Source: Vibrio fortis (GTDB lineage: Bacteria; Pseudomonadota; Gammaproteobacteria; Enterobacterales; Vibrionaceae). Taken from it: 64,000 bases of DNA. Position 1 is the first letter of the stretch. Each line of letters opens with the position of its first letter. Position numbers and translations under genes: made by a program. Below are positions 1 to 15,000 of this stretch, piece by piece. Location: NCBI RefSeq assembly GCF_024347475.1, contig NZ_AP025487.1:1364001-1428000 (forward strand). The letters are read 5' to 3'. The notes beneath the pieces were generated by a model, which ran no database searches, was not told where the DNA came from, and saw only the letters and a program-made list of their open reading frames with translations.

Positions 1-3000
1 CCGAAGGCTCCCTGTTTATCACGCTTGAAGGTGATGTGCGCTTTGAACCGAATCGCGACCTTGACCATGAAAGTGGTCCAATCGTGAAATCGATTGTGGT
101 GACTTCGAGCGATGGTGATGTGGATGTCGAAACTGCAACGGTTCTGCTGACGATTACAGATGGTGATATCCCAACCATCGAATCAGTGCCAAGCGTGTCG
201 CTGTCTGAATCTGATCTGGCCGATGGCTCTACACCTAGTGGCGTTGCGGTCAGTCAAACTGAAACTATCTCGTTCACCAACCAAAGTGATGACGTTGAGA
301 AGTTCCGACTCGAACCATCAGAGTTTAATATTGGCGGTGCGTTAACATCAAATAACATCACGGTAGAGCTAAAAGAAGATCCAGTAGATTCTGGTAACTA
401 CGTTGGCTTTATCGATGACGGCGGAACGGAAGTGCCAGTCTTTACACTGAGCTTCTCGGGAACCACTCTTGGTCAATACACCTTCACACTACTTGAAGCG
501 TTAGACCATGCCGATGGCTTAGATAACAATGAGTTAATGTTCGATTTACCTGTCTATGCGGTGGATTCTGATGGTGATGACTCGTTGATGTCGCCACTGT
601 CAGTCACCATCGGTGATGATGTGCAAATCATGGCGAACGGCACGCTCGATATCACTGAGCCAACCGTAGCAGATTTGGCTGCTGGTACGGTAACCACCAA
701 CACCATTGATGTGATGCCAGCGCAAAGCGCTGATGGGGCGGTGATTACCCAGTTCACTTACGATGGTGGTACTGCTCAAACTCTAGACTCAACCATCACA
801 GGCGAACAGAAGTTCACGTTCACCGAAGGCGATGTGTACGTCACCATCGAAGGTAATGTGCGCTTCGAACCAAACCGAGATTTAGACCACGAAGCTGGCG
901 ATATAGTGAAATCGCTGGTGTTCACCTCAAGTGATGGCGACGTCGATGTAGAAACGGCGACAGTAACGCTTACGATATCTGATGGTGATATTCCAACCAT
1001 TGAATCAGTACCAAGCATCACACTTGCCGAAGCAGATTTAGCCGATGGCTCTTCCCCAATCATTGGCGCAGTAAGCCAAACAGAGACCATCTCATTTACC
1101 AACCAAAGCGATGATGTTGAGAAGTTCCGATTAGAGCCGACGGAGTTTAATACCGATAACTCACTCAAATCAGACGGTTTGATCATTGAGCTCCGCGAGG
1201 AGCCAACAGGATCGGGCAACTACATTGGCTTTACCACTGATATTTCGAATGCAGAGACTACGGTCTTTACACTAGATTTCAGCTCAACAACGTTAGGTGA
1301 ATACACGTTTACTCTTTTTGAAGCGATTGACCACGATCCGATTCAAGGTAATAACGATCTAACGTTTAACTTACCAGTCTATGCCGTTGATACCGATGGT
1401 GATGATTCGTTAATGTCGCCGCTGTCAGTGACGATTACCGATGATATCCAAGTGATGGCAAGCGGAGCTCTGAGTATCGACGAGCCTACTGTTGTTGACT
1501 TAGCATCGGGAACGCCAACTACATCAGTCTTTGATGTGCTAACTAGCGCAAGTGCCGATGGTGCGAGTGTCACTCAGTTTACGTACGACGGCACGGCTTA
1601 TACACTCGACCAAACGGATAGCTCTGAGCAAGAGTTTTTCTTCACAGAGGGTTCGCTGTTCATCACCACGCAAGGTGAAGTGCGTTTCGAGCCAAACCGA
1701 GATTTAGACCACTCGGCTGGTGATATTGTTAAGAGCATTGTTGTGACTTCTAGCGATGGTGACGACGATGTTCTTACATCTACGGTTACGCTGACCATTA
1801 CCGATGGCGATGTACCGACTATTGATGTCATTTCTCCTGTTTCACTCTCAGAATCAAATCTTGCTGATGGTTCAGCCCCAAGTGGCTCAGCAGTGAGTCA
1901 AACAGAGACTATTACATTTACTAACCAAAGTGACGATGTTGATCACTTTAGAATTGCGACTGATGAGTTCAATCCTTTAGGTGCGCTGACTTCGAATGGT
2001 TTAGAGGTTGAGCTTCGTGAGTTTCCTGCGGATTCTGGTCAATACACAGGGTTTACAACCAATGCTCTAAATCAAGAAGTTGAAGTATTTACCATCAACT
2101 TTGATGACGTTGTGCTAGGGCGTTACACCTTCACGCTACTTGAAGCGTTAGATCATGAAGATGGCTTAAATAACAACAACCTCAGCTTTGATTTGCCAGT
2201 GTATGCGGTTGATAGTGACGGCGATGATTCTGCAATGTCGCCACTCACCGTGACCATCGAAGATGATGAGCAAGGCATGAGCAACGGCGTCTTGACCATC
2301 GAAGAGCCCACAGTGGCTGATCTGGCAGCTGGGGTGGTGACCACAACCACGATTGATGTAATGCCAGAGCAAAGTGCCGATGGCGCGACCATCACTCAGT
2401 TTACTTACGATGGTGGTGCGCCTCTGGTGCTCGACCAAACCGATACGGGTGAGCAAGAGTTCATCTTCACCGAGGGCTCCCTGTTTATTACGCTTGAAGG
2501 CGATGTGCGCTTTGAACCGAATCGCGACCTTGACCATGAGTCGGGGCTAATCGTGAAATCGATTGTGGTGACTTCGAGCGATGGTGATGTGGATGTCGAA
2601 ACTGCAACGGTTCTGCTGACGATTACAGATGGTGATATCCCAACCATCGAATCAGTGCCAAGCGTGTCGCTGTCTGAATCAGAGCTTGCAAATGGATCTG
2701 CACCAAGTGGTGTTGCGGTTAGCCAAACTGAAACTATCTCATTCACCAACCAAAGTGATGATGTTGAGAAATTCCGACTTGAACCAACCCAATTCAATAT
2801 TGGTGGTGCGTTAACCTCAAATAGTATCGCGGTAGAGCTAAAAGAAGATCCAGTAGATTCTGGTAACTACGTTGGCTTCATTAGTGACGGCGGTACGGAA
2901 GTGCCAGTCTTCACACTGAGCTTCTCGGAAACCACTCTTGGTCAATACACCTTTACGTTACTTGAAGCGTTAGACCATGCCGACGGTCTCGATAACAACG

Positions 3001-6000
3001 AGCTGACTTTCGACTTGCCTGTCTATGCCGTAGACAGCGATGGCGATGATTCACTGATGTCGCCACTGTCAGTCACCATCGGTGATGACGTGCAAATCAT
3101 GGCGAACGGCACGCTCGATATCACTGAGCCAACCGTCGCAGATTTGGCTGCTGGTACTGTGACCACCAACACCATTGATGTGATGCCAGCTCAAAGTGCT
3201 GATGGGGCGGTGATTACCCAATTCACTTACGATGGCGGTGCGGCTCAAACCCTAGACTCGACCATCACAGGCGAACAGAAGTTCACATTCACGGAAGGTG
3301 ATTTGTACGTCACCATCGAAGGTAATGTGCGCTTCGAGCCTAATCGAGATTTAGATCATGAAGCTGGCGATATCGTTAAGTCTTTAGTGTTTACTTCAAG
3401 TGATGGCGACGTTGATGTAGAAACGGCGACAGTAACGCTTACGATATCTGATGGTGATATTCCAACCATTGAATCAGTACCAAGTATCGCACTTGCCGAA
3501 GCAGATTTAGCCGATGGCTCTTCTCCAATCATTGGCGCAGTAAGCCAAACAGAGACCATCTCGTTTACTAATCAAAGCGATGATGTAGAGAAGTTCCGAT
3601 TAGAGCCAAGCGAGTTCAACAGTGATGACTCTTTGAAATTCGACGGACTTCCAATAGATTTGAAAGAAGACCCAGCAGGCTCGGGCAATTACGTTGGTTT
3701 CACGACCAATGCAACTAATGTTGAAACGCAGATCTTCACACTAAGCTTTAATGCTGCGACTCTTGGCGAATATTCGTTCACGTTGTTGGAGAACATTGAT
3801 CACGAGGATGGTCGAGGCAATAACGATCTAACGTTTAATCTATCAGTCTACGCCGTTGATACTGACGGTAATGACTCGTTAATGTCACCGCTGTCAGTGA
3901 CCATAACCGATGATGTCCAAGTGATGGTGAGCGGGGCTCTGAGTATCGAAGAGCCTACTGTCGCTGACTTAGCATCGGGCACTCCAACCACATCAGTCTT
4001 CGATGTGTTAACTAGCGCAAGTGCCGATGGTGCCAGCGTCACTCAGTTTACTTACGATGGTACGGCTTATACGCTTGATCAAACGGATAGTTCTGAGCAA
4101 GAGTTTACCTTCACAGAGGGCTCGCTGTTTATCACTACCCAAGGTGAAGTGCGTTTCGAGCCAAACCGAGATTTAGACCACTCGGCTGGCGATATTGTTA
4201 AGAGCATTGTTGTCACATCTAGCGATGGCGACGACGATGTTCTGACCTCTACGGTCACACTGACGATTACTGATGGTGATGTACCGACCATTAATGTGAT
4301 TCCGCCTATCTCACTGTCTGAATCGAATTTAACAGGCGGATCTGATCCGTCGAGCTCTGCGGTCAGTGACACGAAAGTTATTCAGTTTACTGATGAAAGT
4401 GATGATGTGGTCTCGTTCCGTATTGAGCCAACCTTGTTCAATACGTTAGGTGCTTTAACAGCGAATAACTTAGCGGTTCAGATCAAAGAAGACCCGACCA
4501 GCCCTGGTGATTACATTGGCTTTGTTAAAGATGCGTCCGATGTTGAAACCAACGTCTTTACCATCAGTTTCTCTGACACAAATTTAGGCCAGTACACCTT
4601 TACGCTTCTGGAATCGTTAGACCATGAAGATGGTTTGGACAAAAACTTGGTCATTTTCGATGTTCCTGTGTTTGCCGTTGATAGTGACGGCGATGACTCT
4701 GCAATGTCGCCACTCACCGTGACCATCGAAGATGATGAGCAAGGCATGAGTAATGGTGTCTTGACCATCGAAGAGCCGACAGTGGCCGACCTGGCGGCTG
4801 GGGTGGTGACCACAACCACGATTGATGTGATGCCAGAGCAGAGTGCTGATGGCGCGACCATTACTCAGTTCACTTACGATGGTGGAACGCCCCTGGTGCT
4901 TGATCAAGATGACTCTGGTGAGCAAGAGTTCATCTTCACCGAAGGTTCTCTATTTATCACGCTGGAAGGTGATGTACGCTTCGAGCCGAATCGCGACCTC
5001 GACCATGAAAGTGGTCCAATCGTGAAATCGATTGTGGTGACTTCGAGCGATGGTGATGTGGATGTCGAAACTGCAACGGTTCTGCTGACGATTACAGATG
5101 GTGATATCCCAACCATTGAATCAGTGCCAAGCGTGTCGCTATCGGAAACGCAGCTTGCCGATGGCTCTGTACCAAGTGGTGTTGCGCTCAGCCAAACCGA
5201 AACTATCTCGTTCACCAACCAAAGTGATGATGTTGAGAAGTTCCGACTTGAACCATCAGAGTTCAATATTGGCGGTGCGTTAACCTCAAATAACATCGCG
5301 GTAGAGCTAAAAGAAGATCCAGCAGATTCTGGTAACTACGTTGGTTTCATTAATGACGGCGGAACGGAAGTGCCAGTCTTTACACTGAGCTTCTCGGGAA
5401 CCACTCTTGGTCAATACACCTTTACGTTACTTGAAGCGTTAGACCATGCTGATGGTCTAGATAACAACGAGCTGACTTTCGACTTGCCAGTCTATGCTGT
5501 GGACAGCGATGGTGATGATTCACTCATGTCACCACTGTCAGTCACCATCGGTGATGATGTTCAAATCATGGCGAACGGCACACTCGACATCACTGAGCCA
5601 ACCGTCGCAGATTTGGCTGCTGGTACTGTGACCACCAACACCATTGATGTGATGCCAGCCCAAAGCGCTGATGGGGCGGTAATTACCCAGTTCACTTACG
5701 ATGGTGGTGCGGCTCAAACTCTAGACTCAACCATCACGGGGGAGCAGAAGTTCACGTTCACCGAAGGCGATGTGTACGTCACCATCGAAGGTAATGTGCG
5801 CTTCGAGCCAAACCGAGATTTAGACCACGAAGCTGGCGATATCGTTAAGTCTTTAGTGTTCACCTCTAGCGATGGTGACGTCGATGTAGAAACAGCGACG
5901 GTAACGTTAACGATATCTGATGGTGATATTCCAACCATTGAATCTGTATCAAGCATAACACTTGCCGAAGCAGGTTTAGCCGATGGCTCTTCTCCAATCA

Positions 6001-9000
6001 TTGGCGCAGTAAGCCAAACGGAGACCATTTCGTTTACTAGCCAAAGTGATGATGTAGAGAAGTTCCGATTAGAGCCGACGGAGTTTAATACCGATGACTC
6101 ACTCAAATCAGATGGCTTGATCATTGAGATCCGCGAGGAGCCAACGGGGTCGGGCAACTATATTGGTTTTACCACTGATATTTCAAATGTTGAGACTACA
6201 GTATTCACAGTCAATTTCAGCAGCTCTACTTTAGGTGAATACACATTCACTCTTTTAGAAGCCATCGATCATCGACCTATTCAAGGCAATAACGACCTAA
6301 CGTTTAATCTACCAGTCTATGCCGTTGATACCGATGGTGATGATTCGTTAATGTCACCGCTGTCAGTGACCATCACCGATGATATCCAATCATTAGTTGC
6401 TGGTTCTATGACGGCCAAAGAGCCTTCAACCGGCATTGAAACATCTAATACCATTGATCTAATGCCTGATAGCAGTGCAGATGGTGGAATGCTTACGAGT
6501 TTTAGCTACGATGGCGAGGCTTTACAAACACTAAACCAAAATATCGTCGGCGAACAATCATTCACTTATGACGAAGGCACGCTATTCGTCACAATTGACG
6601 GTAGCATGCGATTTGAACCTGTGTCCGATCTCGACCATTCTGGTGGCGATATCGTTAAAACCATTTCGGTGAATTCTATTGATGGCGATGGTGACATTGT
6701 CAGCACTTCAGTATCGTTGACAATAGAAGATGGCGACGAACCGGTGATTGATATCATTCCTGATGTTGCATTGAATGAAGCAAATCTAGACGGTGGCTCT
6801 GCCTCTACGGGTACCGCGGTCAGTGAAACAAAAGTTATTACCTTTACGGAAGGTAGTGACGACGTGACAGATTTTAGAGTAGATACCGCGAACTTCAATA
6901 CTTCAGGAACGTTGAAGTCAAATGGTCTGACAGTTGAAATGAAAGAGCAGTCTGCTGATTCAGGAAACTATGTCGGCTTTATCACTGACGCATCAAATGT
7001 TGAAACGAATGTCTTCACGTTGGAGTTTTCAGACACGAATCTTGGTCAATATACATTTACCTTGTTAGAAGCTTTGGATCATGCTGATGCTAGCCTTGCC
7101 AATATGTTAGATTTCGATATTCCTGTTATAGCGGTTGATGCTGACAATACAGATTCCGCTTCGTCATCGTTGAACGTCACCATTACCGATGATCTACAGC
7201 AAACGCAAGACAGAACTTTAAGCATTGTAGAGCCTGTTACGACCTCTGGCGCTGGCGGTCCGCCAAGTACAGGCATTGTTGACGTAATGCCAACAGACAG
7301 TGCAGATGGCGCCACGGTTACTCAATTTATGTATGGAACTGACGGACCGTTTACTCTGGATCAAACGAACTTCACTGAACAAGAGTTTGCGGTAGCTGAC
7401 GGGAAACTATTCGTTAAGTTAGATGGCTCTGTACGCTTTGAACCAGACAGAAACCTCGATCATTCTGATGGTGATATTGTTCGTAGTATCGTTGTAACCA
7501 CCAGCGATTTCGACAAAGATGTTGAAACAGCAACAGTGACCTTGACGATCACGGACGGCGTAGATCCTGTCATCAATATCGTTCCAGATGTGTACTTGTC
7601 TGAAGTTAATCTAGCCGATGGTTCGATGCCAACATCTGGTCCAGTAAGCTCGACTCACACCATCACTTATACCGAAGGGAGTGACAATTTTAGTCATTTC
7701 CGCATAGATACCAATGACTTCAATTTTGGTGGCTTGCTGAAATCGAATGGTTTAGTTGTTGAATTAAAAGAAGAACCCGCGGATTCAGGTAACTATGTCG
7801 GTTTCACCACTGATGCTTTAGGTGCAGAAACGGACATCTTTACTATCAACTTCGATAGCGTCAACAAGGGTCAATTTACCATTACCTTATTGGAAGCGGT
7901 CGATCATCTTAATGGCCTTAATTACAACGACCTGAATTTCCGCTTACCTATCTATGCGGTTGATACGGATGATTCTGAGTCAACACGACGCGATATTGTG
8001 GTAACGATTGAAGATGACATTCAGCAAATGCAGGATGGCATCCTAACGATTACTGAACCAACTTCAGGTACACCAACGACGGCAACGGTTGATGTGATGC
8101 CATTGTCGAGTGCCGACGGCGCGACTATTACTCAGTTTACCTACGATGGTGGGCTAGCGATCTCGCTCGATCAAACTATTACCGGTGAACAAGAGTTTAC
8201 CTTCACGGAAGGTTCACTGTTTGTCACGTTAGATGGTGATGTGAGATTTGAACCTAATCGAAATCTCGATCACTCAAGCGGGAACATCGTCAAAGATGTC
8301 GTGTTCACTTCCTCAGATTTTGACAACGATGTCTTCATGTCGAGTGTTCGATTGACCATCATCGATGGTGAAGACCCTGAACTGAACGTAGTTCCAGGAG
8401 TGAATTTATCCGAAAGTAACCTATCCGATGGCTCTTCTCCAGACTCCAACCTGATTAGTGAAACCAATACCATCACAACGTTTGCTAGCAGTGACGACAT
8501 TGCGAAAATTATCGTCAACACGTCGTTGTTTAATGTTGGTGGGACGATCCGGTCAAATGGGTTGGTGGTTGATCTACGAGAAGACCCAGTAAATTCGGGC
8601 GACTATTTGGCGTTTACCACGGTATCACCGGGCGTCGAAGTCCCTATTTTCACCTTAACGTTTGACGATTTAATTCCGAGCAAATATACCTTCACGCTTT
8701 TGGAGCATTTGGATCATCCAGATGGCGACGGAAACAACGAGATCCGCTTTGACTTATCGGTTCGCGCTCAAGACACAGACGGTGACATTTCGGACCCTAA
8801 ACCACTTGAAGTTATCATTGGTGATGATGTTCAGGTCATGCAGTCAGGGGATCTAACAGTCACAGAGCCGACTGCAGGTACTGTGACTAGCGATGTGTTT
8901 GAAACCATAACGGGACCAAGTGCGGATGGTTCAACAGTCATTGGGTTTACTTATGATGGCGGAGCGGAACAGTTACTGAATCAAAACGATACTGGTGAGC

Positions 9001-12000
9001 AAGCTTTTGTTTATCCTGAAGGGACACTGTATATCAAGTTGAATGGCGACATTCGCTTCGAGCCAAACAGAAATCTAGACCATGAAAATGGCGACATCAT
9101 CAAGGACATCGTTGTGAACTCTCGAGACCAAGATCTCGACCCAGAAGACGCAACCGTAAGGTTAATAATTAGTGATGGTGCTCCACCGACGATTAATCTC
9201 ATTCCGCCAGTAAGCTTGAGCGAAGTGAACTTAGCGGATGGTTCTTCTCCAAGTTTACCAGTGAGTGACACCAAGCAGATCTCGTTTACAGCAGGGAGTG
9301 ATGACGTAAGCTACTTCCGTATTGAGACCACTGAGTTCAATGTTGGAGGATCGCTGAAATCAAATGGGCTTGCTATTCAGTTAAAAGAAGATCCTTCCGT
9401 TTCTGGTGGTTATATAGGTTTTACTACAGAAGACCCTCTTCTTGGACCGGAAGTCGAAATCTTTAAAATTAGCTTCTCACAGTCAGTGTTAGGAGAGTAC
9501 ACCTTTACACTACTGCAAGAGATCGATCATGCCGACGTGCAGGGTAATAACGATCAAGTGTTTACACTGCCAGTTTACGCTGTTGATACCGATGAAACAG
9601 ATTCAACGATGACACCACTCAGCGTGACGATCACTGATGACGTACCTGAAATTACAGATACAGGTGTTGGCAGTACCTTCATTGTTGATGAGGAGGACAT
9701 TGGTAACCCAACCCAGGCGACAGGCTCGTTCGTGACAACTGAAGGGGCAGACCAAGTAGATGCTTACGAACTTCGCAACATAGCGGCTTTGGAAGCGATG
9801 CTTTCGTCTGGAAGTGAAGGTATCGAAATTAACAAGATATCCGGGTCTGCCAATACAACGACTTACCAAGGTGTGACCGACACTACTGATACGCCAATCT
9901 TTACTCTGGAATTGACCAATGACGGCGATTATACCTTTACCTTATTGGGCCCACTAAATCATGCCATGACACCAACAAACCTCGATACGCTGACCATACC
10001 TTTCGACGTGGTAGCGGTTGATGGTGATGGTGATGATTCGAATCAATACGAACTACCAATCGTCGTATTGGATGATGCCCCAACCATGACGGCTCCAACT
10101 GGAGAAACGGTAGTTGATGAAGATGACTTGGCGGGAATTGGTTCAGATCAATCTGAAGATACCGTTATTAATGGTTTGTTTACCATTGATGAAGGCGCTG
10201 ATGGTGTGGTTCTGTATGAATTGGTGAACCCAGATGCCGTAATAACAGGGCTGACCTCGGAAGGCGAAAGCTTAGAGTGGCTAGCAGTTGTCGAAAGTGG
10301 CACAACCTTTACCTATACAGCGCAAACAGAAACAAGCAACGAAGCTGTGTTTGAGATTGTGTTTGATACTAGTGACAACAGTTATCAGTTTGAACTGTTT
10401 AAGCCGCTCAAACACCCAGATGCGGATACAGAAAACAGTATTCCACTTAACTTCTCTGTGGTCGCAGAAGATTTCGATGGCGATCAGTCTAACGCTATCG
10501 CGCTTAACCTATCAGTGACGGATGATGTGCCTCTTGTCACGACTCAATCGATTACTCGTCTTGAAGGGCAGAATTACAACGGCTCTAAAGTGAACATGTT
10601 CGCCACTGCAACAGATACTGGTGCTGATGGCACCGTGCTTACGCAAATAGAGGGAACTTCTGATGGTGATACCGGCATCGTATTTCGAAGAAGGCCGAAT
10701 GACACAGAAACTGATACTTATGATCTGAACTCAGGTCGCCAGCAGGTGCGTGTTTATGAACAGGAGTACGACGCTGGAGGCAATGTTGTCGATGAGAGAG
10801 AGTTAGGTCGTTTGCGTATCAATTCTAACGGCGAGGTTGAGTTCAGAGCAAATAGTTATCTAGAGCACAATGGCGATGAAATCAACTTCTCGATTAATGT
10901 GATCGCGACCGATGGGGACTTGGATACCTCTGAAACACCTTTGAACATCACTATTGTCGATCGTGACTCAACGGCTGTTTCATTGAAAGTGACCACTACT
11001 GAGGATATAGGTCGTGACCCTTCAATTGATTACGCTGCAGGTAGCGAACCAACAGACCTAGAAAACACCTTTGACAATCAAGATGGTCTGTCTGATACGC
11101 CCGCTAAAGTTGAGTTACAAGTCAATTTCTATGACCAAGACAACAGTGAAGAAATTGGTCAACTGAAGATCTTCGACAATACCAATCATAGAGGCACTTT
11201 CTATTACTTTGATGGTTCCGAATATGTGAAATTGGCGACCGATGTGGATGGTAATTTTGTTCTAGATGGCGCCAACATTGTTCAGACTTTTGTGCCAGAC
11301 CCGTATGATCCAAACAATCCAGGAGATACGATCGCCACTATCGAAAACCTATACTTTGTACCTGACCGAAACTTTAGCACCGGCGAAAATGGCGTCAGAA
11401 TTAACTATGAATTGGAGATCGATAAGAATGGCTCATTTGATCATACCGTTACCTCTAACTTTAGAATTGAAATTGAGGCGGTAGCCGACGAAGCGGAGTG
11501 GGATGACGTAAATAGCACGTACACCTACCTCCCAGATACTGACAATATGGGCACAGAAATACCGGTAACTGAGGATGGAAATACCATCACTCTTAACCTT
11601 GAAGCTAACTCTCAAGACACTTCACGCCCAGAGACACTCACATATCAGCTCACGGTAGAGGAAGGTGCCGGTCAATTTACTCTATTGGATAGCTCCGGTG
11701 ATCCGATAGGGCCTGTTGGTGGCCCATATATTATTGATGCAGCAGACATTAATAGCACCGTCGTTGACCCAATTGATAACTTTTCGGGCACCATTAGTTT
11801 TAAAGTGGTGGCTTTGACGGAAGAAACGACCAATCCATTCCTAGATAGCGACAATAGCGGTGCGAATAGCAAACAGTTTGCGACTTCTGACGAGCGAACC
11901 ATCGTGATTGACGTACTGCCAGACGCAGACTTGGGTACGCTAAGTGTCAATCGCAAAACGATTAATGAGGATAATATTCTTGACCCTGATGTTGTTGGCG

Positions 12001-15000
12001 ATCCAAGTAATCGAGTTGCATTAACACTTGATGAAGTTATCACCATGACAGCGTCGGAAGATGCAGATACATCAGAAACATTGTATGTGCGAATCAACAA
12101 TATTACTGAAGGTGCTGAGCTTTATTGGTTAGGTACAAACACGGTGGTGCCTACCGTGAATGTTAACGGTGTCGACTATCAAGAAATTCTTTACTCTGAA
12201 CTTGCTAATGTTGAAGTGATTCCTAAAGAGCACAGCAACGAGGATTTCAGCTTTAGTGTCTTAGGCGTAGTTAAAGATGAAGCTTCTCTATCAACTGGCA
12301 CCGTGGTTGATGAAATTACCTTTGGTCCAAAAACGGTCAATATTGAAGTGATTGGTGTTGCTGATGTGCCGTTCGGAGGAACAAATGGTACAGATTGGAC
12401 GGCAATTACAGATGGCACAGCAAGCGGCGTGCAAACCACAATCCAAGAGAGCCAGAACGGAGACAGTTTCGCTGTTCTCGATTTTACTGTGTTGTCTGGT
12501 GAGCGAAGACCTGATGATCCAGCTGATTCCCCTCTTGCTGGCGATGGCTCAGAAGCGATTACCGTTATCTTGTCAGGTATCCCAGAGGGCGTAGTTATCG
12601 AAGATGGTGATGGCACGGTTATCGACCTTAACTTCGTCGGTTATGAAGATGACATCAATGGGAACCCAGATCTCAATAAGCCAATCTACGAAGCGAATAT
12701 AACGGAGGAGGGCATCACCTCAGGTATTCGAATCCGCCCCGTTGATTCATCCACAGAGAACATTCATATCAAAGGACAGGTTGTTGTTACTGAAAACGAT
12801 GGGCACACCTTAACGTTCGATCAAGAAGTTCGAATATTGGTTGAACCTAGAATCGATACGTCAGCAACTTACGGTAATACAACGACTGGCAATGAAGATA
12901 CTGCGATTAATATCGATTGGCATCCGCAAGGTGCTGATTACATAGATGATGATGAGCATTTCACGTCTATAACCATTAATGGAATCCCTGCAGGAGTCAC
13001 CGCGGTCGTTAATGGGGATGTTACGGTTGATGATAGCGTTCCAGGTACTTTAGTGATTACACCGAAAGATGCCTCTCAAACACCAGCGCAGTTTACTCAG
13101 ATCGCCTTGGCCAACGACTTCATTCAGATGACACCACCAGAAAACTCGAGTGAAGACTTTACGCTGACAACCGTCGTCGAGATGGAGGAGAGAGATTTCG
13201 AGTACACCGATGATGCTATTGTGGGTGAGGGCGGACGAGTAGTTGCTAACCCAGCAATTGAGGGCACCATTACAGTGCAAGTTGTACCTGTCGTGGAACC
13301 TGAAGATCCTGACGGAGATAATGTTGACGAGAACTTTATTGTTTTCTCCAATGAAGACGGCACTGGTGAATTAACATCAATTACTTCTGATAACGCTGGG
13401 GTAATTAAATTCACGACCAATAGCGATAACCAAGCTGTAGATGGCGGTGGTGTTGAGATCTTGGATGGTGAGTACGTTATCCGTTACAAAGAAGAAGATG
13501 TCTCGCCTGAGTTCGCTATCAATGAAGTGGTTAACGAGGTTGTCATTCAACTGAACACAACGTCAGATGGAGCATTACCTGAAGAAGTGTTAAGTCAGCT
13601 ACTTGTTACTGGTGCTGTATATGAGGGTAATGGTCGCTGGGTGGTGACAGATGAAGATGCGTTTACGATTAGCGCTCCTGAAGGTCTAGATCTCACTGCC
13701 CCATATGATGATGGGATAAATACGAACACCAGCAGCATCAAAATGACCGTATTCACGCAAGTCGAGGACTTAGGAGATGAGGCCGGTGATCAGAACTCCC
13801 AAATTGTTCAAAGACAAGGTGAAGTGACGCTAACCTTCCCAGAAGACATTGCAGGCGGTGGAGAAATTGCTGCAGATATTTCGGCGACACCAAATCAAAC
13901 AATTGACGCGGTTGAAGACGTTCAAGTGATGCTTGGTGATGCCCTTGAGAGCATTATTAGCTTCAGCGGTGGAGATGCGTTTAATGATCAAATCACCATA
14001 GTGATTGATGATACCGTGGTTGTTAACCCAGGCGACCCTGACGAAACAACCATTAATATTAGCATCGGTGGTAGTGGTGAGATCGACTTTGTTAACGGAG
14101 AATATGTGTACCAATCCACTTTGGTACAAGGTGTAACGCCAGATTTCTCCGACTTGGTACTGAATTTACCTGCCGACTATTCAGGTGACTTTGAGTTGCC
14201 ATTTACGGTGATCACCAAAGATCTAATATCGGGTGATGAGAAGGTACTCGATACCAGCGCCGTCATTAAAGTGTCTGCGGTAACCGATGTAGCGCCAAGT
14301 ATTTCTGTAGATATCACGGGCTCTTTAGATGATTCGTTGAACCCAGTTGATATTGACGGTCAACCGGGTGCTGAAGCTGTGGGTTATGAAGATACTTATA
14401 TCGTGCTTGATTTCTCCGGTTCGGTTGCAGACCAAGTTAATGGCGTTGAAGGCGGTGATGAGCGTTTCACTGATATCACATTAACGTTAACTGATACAAC
14501 CAATGGGCAGTTCTACAGCAGCACGGGGGCACCACTCGGTACAACCATCTCTTTCACTGAAAGTGAAATTGAAAATGGCGCTTTGTCAGGCGTACTGTTT
14601 AGACCGAAAGAAAACTTCCCGACTTATGATGACGTCAATGGTGTTGATGTCAGTACGGTTAGCGTTACTGTGAGCGGGAACATTTTAGATACTGCGACTT
14701 TTAATGAAGGTGGTTCTAGCACAACAGAAGATGCAACAAGTGAGTCTTTCTCAACGGTGGTGAGTTTTGATGTTGTTCCTGTCGTGGATGATGTTCAAAT
14801 TACAGGGCCAGGAAGTGACCCTGATATCATCGAAATCACAGGTGATGAGGATCAGGAGATCTCACTTGCAGGTTCAAGTCCTGTATCAATTGCCTTGGCC
14901 GATCTCGATGGTTCGGAAGAGTTTGTCTCAATCAAGTTCACTGATGTGCCTGATGGCTTCCAATTTAGAGTAGATAGCGGCTCTGATTTTACCGTTAAGA

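Noticed and set aside
1..9640. CRISPR-like or non-coding direct repeats
   Set aside because: The repeats are 822-825 bp long, stay in one reading frame and encode related protein domains. There are no short repeats with unique spacers.
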